Positions 11,371-22,120 of a stretch of DNA of 64,000 bases are shown piece after piece. Every line of letters starts with the position of its first letter. The first letter of the stretch is position 1. The notes under the pieces are model-generated. The model did no database searches. It saw only the letters and a program-made list of their open reading frames with translations, and was not told the origin of the DNA. The position numbers were made by a program, and so were the translations under genes. This DNA comes from Gracilariopsis chorda (lineage: Eukaryota; Rhodophyta; Florideophyceae; Gracilariales; Gracilariaceae). Where the stretch lies: the NCBI GenBank assembly GCA_003194525.1, contig NBIV01000244.1, positions 51,372-115,371 of the forward strand. The letters run 5' to 3'.

Positions 11371-14300
11371 AACTATCGTTGGACCCCGAACCTACCTCAA
11401 AGACGATCACGATTGCTAATGAAACAAGCGCTGTATGCAAGAGTATACTTCATGATGTGCCCATTTCGTTCGGAGGCATTTCAATTCCATTGGATTTCCT
11501 TGTAATCGAAGGGCCTCCATTCGATATTATTGTTAGGTGTCCCACATTTGAGACGCTTCAGGCCTGCCTAGACCTTGGCAATCAACAAGTTAAGATGAAC
11601 ATAGCTGGCAAGAAAGTGACACTTGTGTTTGACTATGCTCGCGTTGAAGTATCAGAAGGGAATTAAGGTGACACGGATAGCGGGGATTTTACGTCTGATT
11701 CCGACGCTACTTGTGACGAGAGCGATTCCGAGGAGGATGATGAACTGGTCGTCGCTTTGACAGGCAATATTCAAGACGAAAGTAATGGCATGATACCAGA
11801 GTTGTACATCACTACTAAGGATCAGCGTGATGAGTTTTTGTTCTCAAAGCTCTCTCATGTACCAGAGAAAGAACAAAAAAAGATGAGCTCATGTCTGAAA
11901 GAAGCTAATGTAGTCGCATGGTCACTAACAGATCGGCGCCATGCCGATGTCCCCGTCTCACATTCCTCCGAGCTCACCGTTGATAAGCCAATATATTTCC
12001 AGGCAAGAAGAATTTCCCCAAAACACAATGAGTTCATTCGAAAGGAAATAGATCTCCTACTTGAAGCCCGTATTGTTACCTCTTCTTCGTCAGCCTGGTC
12101 GTTTCCAGTGGTCATAGCTTCTAAGAAAGATGGATCTACAAGGTTCTTTGTGGACTACCGAGAACTCAATAGGGTCATGAAAGCCGATCGCTGGCCGGTA
12201 CCTCGAATGTAGGAAATCTCTGACGACCTTGGCGGGTGTTGCGTGTTCACTACGCTCGATCTGTTTTCTGGATACTGGCAAGTGAGAATGTCTAAAGAAT
12301 CCAAAGAGATGACCACTTTTGTTTGCAGGTATGGGACGTTCATGTTCGAAGTCATGCCTTTTGGTCTAATGAATGCTCCCTCTACCTTTCAGCGGATGAT
12401 GGACCATGTTATCAGAGATCTGCCGTTTGTGAGAGTCTATATTGATGACGTTGTTATATTATCTAAGAGCCTGGAAGATCATGCTGTTCATCTGAAGGTA
12501 GTGCTGGAACGCATTAGTAAGCACGGCCTTAAGCTTAAGTTGTCAAAGTGTTTCTTTGCACTCCCGAGAATATCTCTTCTTGGACATGTCATTGCTTCCA
12601 GTGGGTTATCTGCAGACTAGTCAAAAATTGAGAAGATACAGGACGCCCCAATCCCCAGAACTTCGACAGAGCTAAGGTCTTTTCTTGGATTCGCAGGATA
12701 CTATCGCTGATTCATCAGAAACTTTGCAGAGCCATCTTCAGCTCTTCACAGTGCTACATCTGGGACCAGGACCCTGAAATGGACGGTTGAGATGCTTGAT
12801 GCCTTTCAAAGTTTGAGGAAGAAGCTGACAAAGCCCTCATTGTTATCATTTCCAGACTTTGAGAAGCCTTTCATTGTGGAGACCGAGGCTTCCAGTGTTT
12901 CTCTTGGCGCAGTGTTATCGCAGAAGATAGAGGATGGAGATAATCACCCGCTGCAATTTGCCAGCCATACCATGACTGCAGCAGAGGAAAATTACTCTGC
13001 ATGCAAAAGAGAAGCTTTGGCGGTCATATTTGCTCTTAAGAAATTCAGGGTGTATCTTCGTTCGTCCATTCCATTCAAGGTTATCACTGATCACAGGGCT
13101 CTGCGTTATGCATTCCAGAAGCGAGATATACATGGACGCTTGGCACGCTGGCTCGATGTCCTGGCTGAATACGACTTCGAGATTGAGTACCGCGCAGGCA
13201 AGGATAATGATGCTGCCGATTATCTCTCTAGCGTTGCTCATGGAAGTGAAGTTGAAGTGCATGAAAACGAACGGGATTTGGTTTTTCTGGCCTCTGACGC
13301 CGTACAGTTTTCTGGACTGGAACCGTACTATGCTAATATTGCTCGCTACCTTTCTGGGTTGCCTTCTGATGAGGAAGATGCCTACATCCGTCAGGCGATC
13401 TGACGAAACGCTAAGCGGTTCTTTTTATGGGAAGGGAAGCCCTTCAGAAGAATGGTGAATCCCCTACGAGTTGTTCCGGACATCAAACTGAGACAAAACA
13501 TCATCAAGTCGTTTCATGATGAGATCGGGCATTGGGACGTAAAGGCTACAAGGAAGATGATCACTGAGAGGTTCTGGTGGCCCAATATATACCAAGAAAT
13601 AGGGGAATATGTCAAGAGTTGCGACGAATGTCCGAGAATGGCCCCATTGCCCAAGTACTACAGCAACATGCATGATCCCATGTCCTCTATTTTTGATGTA
13701 TACTCGATTGACTTCGCAGGCCCATTCCCAAAAAGCAAGTCCGGGCACAGGTTTCTTCTGGTTTATGTGAAGCACTTGACTGGCTGGCCTTTTTCTTTTC
13801 CCACCAAAACATCTACGTCACAAGTGGTTATTGAGTTTGTGAAAAAGAGGATCATTTCTCCTTTCGGGCTGCCTAGGATCATTGTGTCAGACAACGCGAC
13901 TTACTTCAATTTTAACTCACTTTCAGCTTTCATGGAAGAAAATGGTATCAAGTGGAAGACAGTCCTGGCTTACGCTCCCATGTCAAATGGTAGAGCTGAG
14001 AGAATGGTTGCTACACTTAAGAGGTCTCTTGGAAAGATGGTGCTTGCAAACCGTTCTAGTTGGGATGATGAGCTCTCTTCTGTACCGTATGGATACCGTC
14101 GCAGACACCTAGCCAGTGAAATCTCGCCTTTCGAGCTACTTTATGGCGTGAAGCCGCGCATGGCCCGAGAGGAGGATGGCGTGGTTACTGGAAGGACGAA
14201 TTCTACGGACACATTCAGAGCAGACGAAGCTTTAGCCGCATCTAACCCCAGGGAGGAGCGTTCTGCGCTCAGACGCAGGCAAAGTATTGACGAGAAAAAG

Positions 14301-14495
14301 ATACAGAAGTTTCAAGTTTGCAATCTGGTTTTGGTTGCAAAGGGAAAGGCCTTGAATACAACGATTAAGTGGCTTGCATTCTCTTCGAAGTTCTTTGGCC
14401 CATGTCGTGTTGTGAGAGCCATGCACCCCCTCTACACATTGGTTTCCCCACAAAATCGCTATACCAGACATTGCATACACGCTCGTCGCTTGTAG
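11349..14495 (+). pseudogene. Element B pol: protease, RT, RNase H, integrase
   Basis: One frame spans the region with in-frame stops at 11664, 12210, 12618, 12708 and 13401 and no further frameshift. The rest of the protease comes first (11349-11660). RT follows (about 12000-12620): TRFFVDYRELNRV, TTLDLFSGYWQVRM, FEVMPFGLMNAPSTFQRMM and the catalytic YIDDV at 12438-12452. RNase H follows (about 12790-13230) with the pattern FIVETEASSVSLGAVL, YSACKREALAVIFALKKF and VITDHRALRYAF. Integrase follows (13452-14495) with an HHCC finger (GHWDVKATRK to CDEC), then Asp in YSIDFAGPF, Asp in IVSDNATYF and Glu in GRAERM, so all three DDE residues are present. The frame ends near the 3' LTR. The copy is non-autonomous because of the stops, but every catalytic core is readable. 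Confidence 0.95.
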
Positions 14496-14570
14496 ATGTT
14501 CTTTCTGCGTCCCAATGGAGTTTAGATTTTCAAGGTTGCCGCGGCGTAGCAACCTTTGGGGCCAGGATTG

Positions 14571-15635
14571 TGTCGGTGGCGAAATTCGTAGAATGTTCCA
14601 GCACTGCTGGAACACACGTGTAGAGTGCTCCAGCAGTGTCTGGAGCATTCCAAGGTTCGCTGGCCCAGCATTACCACTGTATTTCGGTGATGGAGGCACC
14701 AGTTGCTAAATTACTATTGGTTATTGTGCAGCTCCAGAGGCTTCTGGAAGCCAGTGGCGTAACCTAGACGCACACATGAGCAAGTACAAAGTAGTAATAC
14801 GTTTCTGTGTTGTTTTGCGTGCTTTTCGACTCTCTAAAAGGGCGAGTTGAGTCTCGGACTTCGGTCTGGACTCATCTGAAGAACGACATCTCAACGTTCT
14901 CACCCCCTACAACTGTCTCAAATTTTTATATCAGCCATCAACTCTCCACCGCACTTAGTGAGGGGCTTACCGCTTTGTGCATACTTGGGGTGGGGCATTA
15001 CCGTCACTGAGACCGGTTGAAGCGCCTTTGGCGTGCACGGGAGACGGGTAGTGTGTACCAAAGGCGCTTCTGTCGTCTGTGAGCCCCCACCGGAGCTTTG
15101 CTAGGATAACGGTAACGCTCAAAATACCTGGTGGTTTCTGGACGGAGGTGCTTGACGGGGAGCTGCCTGCAGGCGACGTGCCGTGCAACCTCTCCTGCAA
15201 AGGGCCAGATTGGGTATAGAATGAAAGCATATCTTGCTGTTAGTAGCTCTCCTTTGGAAGCACTGTAAGGATTGTACGCACCTGCTTCTGGTTGATGCAG
15301 AAGTGGGTAGGCTGCAGAAATCACTTCACATCCGGATTGTCTTACCGGAAGCTGGGAGTCTTACTCCTAGTGACCCTTGAAATAATTCTTGGTTTGTCCG
15401 CCGTTTCAAGAAGTATCAAGAAGATTGTATTTGGATTGAGCCTTGTGCTCTCCTTTTTTATTTGTTGTTAACGTTGCAGGCTGAGTGCTTTTGGTACCTG
15501 CATTGGGTGTTTGTTTGATCTTTTATTCGTGTCATTTCATTTTTTTGGGACTTCGAGCTAAGAGGAACACCCTTTTTAGGCTAATTTGTCATTTATTTTG
15601 ACCCCCTGCGTCACTGTCTCGTGATGGCGCACACA
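14571..15635 (+). repeat. 3' LTR of element B
   Basis: 1065 bp, starts TGTCGGTGGCGAAATT and ends GGCGCACACA. A classical purine-only tract directly upstream is not evident (the sequence there is GGGGCCAGGATTG). Near the left edge two dyads stand in tandem: GTTCCAGC-ACT-GCTGGAAC, and about 18 nt later TGCTCCAG-CAGTGT-CTGGAGCA. In the 5' LTR the second dyad has lost two pairs. Confidence 0.95.
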
Positions 15636-15640
15636 ATATG
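15636..15640. repeat. Target-site duplication ATATG, right copy
   Basis: Direct repeat of 8887-8891 immediately after the right LTR of B. Reading across ATATG restores A1 codons (V-I-C-Y-L-C-Y), homologous to A2 L-I-C-H-L-C-Y. Confidence 0.92.
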
Positions 15641-15905
15641 TTATCTTTGCTACTTTTCTGGTCACATGGCACCGAGGTGCACTTTCCCTCTTAGAGAAGG
15701 AGCAAAACTCCCCGCCCACTACGGCGCCGTAACGCTGAGACAGAAACATCTGGTTTGTAGCAGCTACTATGAGAAACAAAATCTGTTACAATCTCATCTT
15801 GACAACTCTTGTAAGAAGGAATTACCCGTGATTGGGGAAAATGCACTTACGCACGGAGAGGTTGGCTCACCGAATCCGGTGGACTTTGCTTCCACAACCT
15901 AAGCT
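15636..15905 (+). pseudogene. A1 gag, zinc-knuckle part
   Basis: It continues the A1 gag after element B. CYLCYFSGHMAPRC (C-x2-C-x4-H-x4-C) matches A2 CHLCYTHGHTSPQC. The following HYGAVTLRQKHLVCSSYY matches A2 NYEAVTPEEKRSVPTASY. The frame stops near 15900. The knuckle binds element RNA in functional relatives. Confidence 0.88.
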
Positions 15906-16039
15906 TGGGAGTCTCTCCTATGGGAGGGGCGTCTTCTATGTTCAGGTTAAAGGCGCCCGGGGCGCCGCAGCTTCGCTCCTGAGCTGTAAAACTTCTTTCG
16001 AAAGAAGTAGCTGACACAGAAGTCAACTCGGAACAATTC

Positions 16040-16578
16040 GATGCGTTGCGTCGCCAGTGGATACGGTCCCATAATTCGCGTATCCTGAACGGGGTTTTGG
16101 GTACGGCCAAGCGATACTCTACAGTTTACGTCGATCTGGGCATTTCTAACCAATATGTGGTTCGACAGTTATCTATCTTGGACACAGGAGTTGCCCCAAA
16201 CCTGATCCACCAGCATTTGAGACCCAGAGACTGCTGCAGGAACACGTTTGTTACGGTCCAAACTTGGATATTGAGGACGCCAATAAGAACCCTGTGCATG
16301 AGGTTGGTTATACCTCACTCCTTGTAAGGTTGGGAACCTTCATGGTACGATTATACTTATTAATCTGCGAGTCGCTCGCTGCACCCATTATACTCGGTTG
16401 TGATTTTTGCGACCGCTTCGTCGAGGCAATACGCTCTACGGCAAAGACCTTCGAAATGGAAAGCGTTTGTTCAGTCCTGAATGTTTGGAGACTCTTAAAG
16501 AGCGCGACGCGTAATGGTATTCCATTACCCGTCGCACAGGAAGTTCACAACACGGATCCCATCTCGACAAAGCTTTGA
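16040..16578 (+). pseudogene. A1 protease region
   Basis: 16046-16327 and 16264-16578 overlap in different frames. The first reads RQWIRSHNSRILNGVLGTAK then LSILDTGVAPNLI, the aspartic protease Asp-Thr-Gly site, matching A2 RPWIRSKNPRIPGRVLVLAK and LTVLDTGAGPNFV. The second reads ANKNPVHEV, LVRLGTFMVRLYLLICESLA and ILGCDFCDRFVEAIR, matching A2 VRLGTSVVKLDFIVCRSLA and ILGCDYCDRFVDAIR. One frameshift separates the two halves, so no intact protease is possible. Confidence 0.88.
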
Positions 16579-18600
16579 GTAGCTAAATTCGTCAGTATCC
16601 CACCCAAAACTCAGATATGGGTCTCATTGAGTACCAAACAGACTGCTGTACATTTTGGTCTACCGCTTGCCGCTTTCTATGAGCTGCGCCAACTGGCTCT
16701 CGCAAATGGAGTTATTTCCGTGGAACCCAACAAACCTTTCAAGGTCCTGGTAGCCCTTATGGCAACACCACACTGTAGTTAGTCAAAAACAAGATACGTG
16801 GCTCGGTTCTACCTCACCCTATGTCAATCGTCCCAAGGACAATACCTGTTGCTCAAGTTTTAAGGATTACATACCCAAAAGAGGGGAAAGAACTCATAGA
16901 CACGAGGCGAGAGAACACCGAAGGTGTATCAAGCGCAGGAAATACTGCACTATTGGAACATGTAGTCATGCATCCAGGTACGTAGCAATTAGATTCTGTC
17001 GAAGAATCAGAGAAGTTGAACTTGGACCACCTCCCAGAATCCCATCGTGAGAAATAACGTGATATTTTACGGGAATTCAATCCCATTTGTGATGGTTCCC
17101 TGGAGACAATAGTAATTACAGAAAATCGAGTGGATATGCTTCCGAAAATTTGACCAATCGGGCAACAACCTTATTGGTCTGGCCCGGAGGCACGGGAATT
17201 AGAAAAATCTCAAGTCGAGAAGATGCTACGCTCGGGCGTTACTGAGCCTGCGCAGTCATGTTGGGCGTCACCAGTGGCGTTGGTTCTAAGAGCGTATAAA
17301 TCCTGGCACTTTTGCATTGACTACAGCCGTTTAAACGCGGTCACAATAAAATTTGTATATCGGATACTCTGGATGGATGAGTATATCGACTCATTCGAGA
17401 ATGGTTTACAGGTTTCGATGCGAGCTGGGGTTACTGGCAAGTTCGTATCCGCCACGAAGACAAAGAGAAACGTCTTTCGCGTCGCATCAAGAACTATACC
17501 GTTTTCTGCATATGCCTTTTACGCTAACGAATGCTCCAGCAACCTTTCAAAGGGCGATTTACATTCTGGTAGCCCGCTTTAAATGGAGAACCTGCTTGGT
17601 GTGAATGGAGGACATCATCGTCTTCTCCAATAATTTGGATGACCACTTAGGCCACGTGAGGGACGTTATTCTAGTACGCCACGATGCCAGAATCACCTTG
17701 AAACTCAAGATGTGTGAGTTCATAACTGACTCGGTGAGTTACTTAAAAACATATAGTCCGTCTGGGACAGCTATTCATCGAGGAGGTGCGAGTCAAATCT
17801 TTACAGGACGCCAAGCACCCTACGACCCAAACAGCTTTTCGCTTCTTTTTAGGATTGTGCAACGTGTATCTCCTCTTCGTCCCGAACTTCACGGAAATTG
17901 CTAGCCCCCTCAAAAAGCTCCTGAACAATGGGCAATCAGTCAACCTGGAACCATTCTGCAACGCAGAAGTGTCTGCCTTTACGGCTTTGATGAAAGCCGT
18001 AACATCTACGCCTATTTTGGCACTCCCCCACCCTGGGTTACCTTTCGAGGTCAACACCGACGCACGTGCAAACCAGGGTGCTTTTGCGCTGTTCGAGGTA
18101 TCAGAAGATCCCGTACGACACCGCTAAGGTTTTGGTCGAGATTCATGAACGTACACGAGCGTATCTGCTCGGTATCCAAGAAAGATTGCCTGGCAGTAGT
18201 GTGGGCCTCGTCCACACTTACAACCTCCTTGATGGGTACCCACTTCAAAGGGCATACGGACCACTTGTGCTTTCGCTGGCTACTAGAAATTTCCGAACCT
18301 TCGGGAACGTTGATGCGCTGGAGTCTCCGACTTTTGGAATTCGATTTTGATGCCCTGTACAAAAAGGGAGCCCTTAACACTCAGGCCGATGCTTTATCCC
18401 GTCTGAGAACAACAGCCAAAGCAGAATATACTGAAGATCTCGATATTCCCTGCTTCATGGTTGCCGACATTTACGATGGTGCTGAAATCCTGCCGGATGA
18501 CTTGTGCGATGAAATCCTCACCGCCAAACCTTCAGAAGTGCCTGCCGGTTTTTTTGTACAGATTTATCCTAAGAAAATCATACGATAACAATAATCAGAT
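16578..18600 (+). pseudogene. A1 reverse transcriptase and RNase H
   Basis: Several frames match A2 in order. 16600-17200 is the spacer upstream of RT. 17223-17400 reads MLRSGVTEPAQSCWASPVAL and FCIDYSRLNAVT. Near 17600 is MEDIIVFSNNLDDHLGHVRD, where the YLDDI catalytic block has become MEDI, losing one catalytic Asp. 17786-18127 reads FFLGLCNVYLLFVPNF, the post-RT connection. 18145-18588 reads CLAVVWASSTL and HTDHLCFRWLLEISEPSGTL, the RNase H end, then KGALNTQADALSRL. The copy is catalytically dead. Hairpins typical of the family are still visible, e.g. 17981-18000 (ACGGCTTT-GATG-AAAGCCGT). Confidence 0.88.
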
Positions 18601-19660
18601 TCTTTCTGCACGCTGATTGCTTCCGACTTAACGGTGGACACCAAATACCATTATCGGTTATTGATTAAGGATACCTCGTCAGTCTAGTTGAATCTTGACC
18701 CCAAATTGTGGTGGCTCACCGGTTGATACAGCGCATTTTACTTCTATCACACTTTGTGAAAGTTGGAGCCCACACTGGAGGAAGGAAGTTGTACCTCACA
18801 CTGAGGCGAGATTTATGTTGGCCCTATATGGCGTTTGACTGCTATGCAGTTCGGCACTCGTGCACGTAATATGCTAAAAATGACTTCAAGTTGCGTAAGT
18901 ACTCCAAACGAGTGACACTGTTCCCGGCGCGGGCACTTTTACAATTTGTCGCAATCGATATCCTAGAGGAACTTGTTTACAGTCCCCAAGGTCATCTGTA
19001 TCTACTCATAATAACCGATCGGTTTTTAAAACTCGTAAGAACGATTCCGTTGAAACGGATTACCGCTAGTGTGGTGGCGCGAGCCTTCTTCACCCACTGA
19101 ATCTTTGTCTACGGCCCACTGGTACAGTCACTCTCCAATAACGGATCGCAGTTCATCTAAAAGTTTTTTAAACCTGTATGCCGTATCCTGGATATCGAGA
19201 ACCTGTTTGTCACTACGTACCACCCTCAGGGTAATGGTTCGGTAGAACGCTTTAACCGTACAATGCTTAACGCATTACGATCCTATGTCGCAGATCACCT
19301 CAAGGAATGGTTTCTCTACACAGACGCTATAATCTACGCATCCAACACCCAGGTACACAGAATAACATCGCTATCACCCTTTGAGTTGGTTCTCTCACAG
19401 AAACGGCTTCCAGTTGCCATCGAGGCTCTATCAACTCTCTCCAGTTACCCCTCGCCGGGTCTATACCGCGAGGCGTGGAAAAAGTGGCTTACCATGATGC
19501 TTCCAGTCGCTCTCAAGGCAATGGAGAAAGCACAAAAAGCTTACAAGCGTAACTTCGACAGAAAGGTCAAACGGCGGCTACTGCAAGTGCGTTCAAATGG
19601 TTACGTGTTCCTCCAAAAGGAGTGTTAACTCCGAGAAAAAACATGAGCATAAGCTTTCCT
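18600..19660 (+). pseudogene. A1 integrase
   Basis: The HHCC finger is readable around 18750-18870 (HTGGRKLYLTLRRDLCWPYM). The core follows in several frames: RVTLFPARALLQFVAIDIL contains the first Asp at about 18957; LSNNGSQFI has Asn in place of the second catalytic Asp at about 19140; GSVERFNRTMLNALRSYV holds the catalytic Glu at about 19243. 19263-19628 carries the C-terminal part through SPFELVLSQKR and AQKAYKRNFDRKV. Stops interrupt the core, and the D-to-N change alone would inactivate it. Confidence 0.88.
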
Positions 19661-20420
19661 CTATCGTGGATGGACCCTACCGCGTGGTTTCGGTTAACTC
19701 TCACAGCGTAGTGTTGGATATAAATAACTAGCATGAGCGGATCTCACGTAATCGCGAAACACTAGCACCGAATCCAAACCTGGACCTTTTCACCTCACCA
19801 AATCCCCTCCCACAGGTGTTATATACATCGGAAATGGAAGACCCACCCACAACGTAGTCGAGACCCGCAATACTTCTCCACCCAGACCCCGAGTTAGCTG
19901 ATCAGCCAATCATACCCGATACTCGGAACACTGAGTCTGTTCAAACCTCAGAGGATCAGAATACGAACTCTACAAGAGTTGCCGCCCTACCTGAGGTCCT
20001 CATACCTCACTTGGCTTCGCCTAAGGGGGTGGAGGGCGATAAGAACACCGCTGTGGTTGCCCAGGCGTCGCCCGGTAAGCCACTCAGTGAAAACTTTCAA
20101 ACGGATGAGACGGTCATACGCCAACCTACCACAGAAACGGGTTACGGTCCTGAAATGGGCGCAACCGAGTCTCCGGCATAATCAAAAGAAAACCACACAA
20201 AATGAAAACCATGTTAATAAGCCTCTGACGCCGTTGGGAAGTTCGTCGGAACCCGTGCAGGTCAGCAGCAGTATACACGCACCCTCACGGGTCGGGAAGA
20301 CTTTATTCGCGGACCCGGACATGATTTCCAACCTTTTCACGGAAATTGAGGACGCACTACCGTCTGCAAAGAGTATCGACCACGTTTGTGTCGTTGAAAT
20401 ATTGTTGAACTCCTAGGGAG
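19660..20420 (+). pseudogene. A1 Pol C-terminal tail
   Basis: It begins with a chromatin-binding-like continuation (SIVDGPYRVVSVNSHSVVL, matching A2 SPVADGPFKVISVNTDTVVV). A long low-complexity, Pro/Ser/Thr/Glu-rich extension follows to the stop near 20416, containing 19979-20416 in one frame. A2 has an equivalent but more C/G-rich extension at 63.1-63.9 kb. The function of this extension is unknown; it is much longer than the usual post-integrase end of Ty3 elements. Confidence 0.65.
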
Positions 20421-21820
20421 ACGCTTGAGAACCCTATGCAAGGGACGCCGCTCGCATTTGGACCTACTTTGGAATGGTGAAACGGAGTCGTGCCCTGTGG
20501 TGTGCCATCGCAAGTGGTGAAAATGAGGCGAACCACCGTGACATCCCTTACGGAATCGTAAACCGCACCGTCAAGCTGAAGGTGACAGGCGTCAAACCTG
20601 TGGCCCACAGGCTCTATCTCTGAAGTACTTGGAAGCCAATCAGCAGCCCATACTGGAGTTGGCGCCACCACGGCGCAGAGAGTGCAGTAGGCGGCTGCTC
20701 TGTCGCAACGAAACTCCATACCGAACCTGGTGCACCTCTCGAACTTCCAAAACTATTTTTCGTTGGTTTCTATTCTATTCTTGGAGAACAAACACTCTTT
20801 GAATTTGTAAAGTAGAGCTCGTCCACCTAAGCCCACTCAAGACGAGTTCCAACTCCCCAAGCGTAAACAGTCAAACGTCCAACTATTATGGATAATACTG
20901 AAACAGCGTGGTGCGTTTGAGCACTACGAAGACGGATTCCCCTCCCTGAGGTGCGTTCATTTTATAATCGAACCCATTGACCGGATAGCCACCACCAAAA
21001 ATGGCCACGGAAACCAAGAAACCGGAATTGCACCCTCAGGAGTCCGAAATCGAACACATTGTACGTCACGTTCACACCCTCAAAGTGGAATTGCGCTACC
21101 AGATCCACTGTTATTGATACACCCCCGTGGAGGATACAATTGAACCCACCGAACACCTTCCTGGGTCTAAGGCCATTTCATACCATCGAAGGGCTCGCTT
21201 GCCGCTACCTCCAAACTTGGATAATGCCCAAGTCGGGTAATCTTACCATGGTTCGGTGCAATGTGAACGTCCCCGCAATTTGAATGGCCCTAGGACTCGA
21301 AGGAGTTAAGAATGGATATCACTTATGGAAAGAAGGGAAGTAGTCACGAATTACTGCATTGACAGTTCTTCTACAATACCGATTTATGGTTTATGAAGTA
21401 ATCTAAGAAGATGGTTTATACCGCAAAGTTCAGAAGAAAGAGATCCGTAGATAGGGAGAAGACTAGAAGGAACAAGACCAATAGGTTGGTCTATTGAAGC
21501 TATCAGAAGACTAACCAATAGTGCCAGAGTGGACCGCAAGCCCACCGTGGTAACCAAGCAAATCCCTCGGAGTGACCTCTACCAGCATCCTGGTTCTGCT
21601 GCTAGGCCGCAAAGGACAGTATTTGGCTGAAATATTTCATATAAGCAAAGATCAGAAAGCCGAGACGGAGAAGTTTCTGTCACGAACCAGCTGCTTGGAG
21701 CGTTAGCGCCGGACATTGAGGGGTATTTACATTCCACCCCGCGGGAGCGAATGGACTGGCACCGGCAACGGGTTGGTCACCACCACCTGAGGGCGGAACA
21801 ATACTAGAAGCAATGTTAGG
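20420..21820. other. Unassigned A1-flanking region
   Basis: 1.4 kb without a recognisable gene. A short clean frame, 21000-21119 (MATETKKPELHPQESEIEHI..., 39 codons), followed by another open piece with similar acidic/proline content, suggests that family A1 may carry more coding sequence beyond the Pol tail. I found no 3' LTR similar to 1991-2930, 38.7 kb or 56.06 kb here. Confidence 0.35.
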
Positions 21821-21823
21821 ACC

Positions 21824-22120
21824 TCAAGGATCGAGCAAGGCAGGGATGCCAACCGTCTTGCCCGTCAAGGCGCAGCAAAAGCGCTATCAGTGGTTGTTGA
21901 CTGCCTCGGTACAAAGATATCGCCGCATGAAGATTATGTGTATCACGCACTACTATGTGTAGCCGATGTTTTCGCGGCTATTCCAGGGCAATTAATGCCA
22001 ATGATCGTGTCAGGCCTTGTTTCACTACCCTCAAGGATCCAGCAAGACAGGGTTGCCGACCGGTTTGCTCCTCAGGATGCAGCAAAGGCGCCCTGAGTGG
22101 ATGTTGACTACCTCGGTTCA
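21824..22120 (+). repeat. 207-bp tandem duplication inside the MOT1-like pseudogene
   Basis: TCAAGGATCGAGCAAGGCAG at 21824 recurs as TCAAGGATCCAGCAAGACAG at 22031, and the following ~90 nt also match (Q-G-A-A-K-A-L, V-V-D-C-L-G-T-K-I-S-P versus D-A-A-K-A-P, V-D-Y-L-G-S-N-I-I-P). The offset is 207 nt, exactly 69 codons, so the frame is preserved. It may be two neighbouring HEAT repeats or a later duplication; the high DNA similarity favours duplication. Confidence 0.6.

Larger units (their letters stand above)
8892..15635 (+). mobile_element. Complete Ty3 retrotransposon B, nested in A1
   Basis: The element is 6744 bp. It has two near-identical LTRs beginning TG and ending CA, a primer-binding-site-like TGG directly after the left LTR, gag-protease-RT-RNase H-integrase order (Ty3 type) and a 5-bp target duplication. 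Damage is nearly all single nonsense codons: two in gag, five in pol. Apart from the gag/pol frame change the pol frame is uninterrupted. By eye the LTRs differ by only a few percent, so the insertion is much younger than its host A1. Confidence 0.95.
6010..20420 (+). mobile_element. Ty3 retroelement A1, decayed, interrupted by element B
   Basis: The order leader/LTR, gag, zinc knuckle, protease, RT, RNase H, integrase and C-terminal tail matches element A2 at 56-64 kb piece by piece. It is broken by many stops and indels, and split at 8891/15636 by element B. Removing B (with one copy of its ATATG duplication) restores the reading of the zinc knuckle, whose codons line up with A2 around 58815. 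I saw no 3' LTR after 20.4 kb, so the 3' end is lost or unrecognisable. Confidence 0.85.

Noticed and set aside
12915..13262. Minus-strand ORFs across element B and other pol regions
   Set aside because: They are antisense shadows of RNase H, integrase and RT coding sequence.
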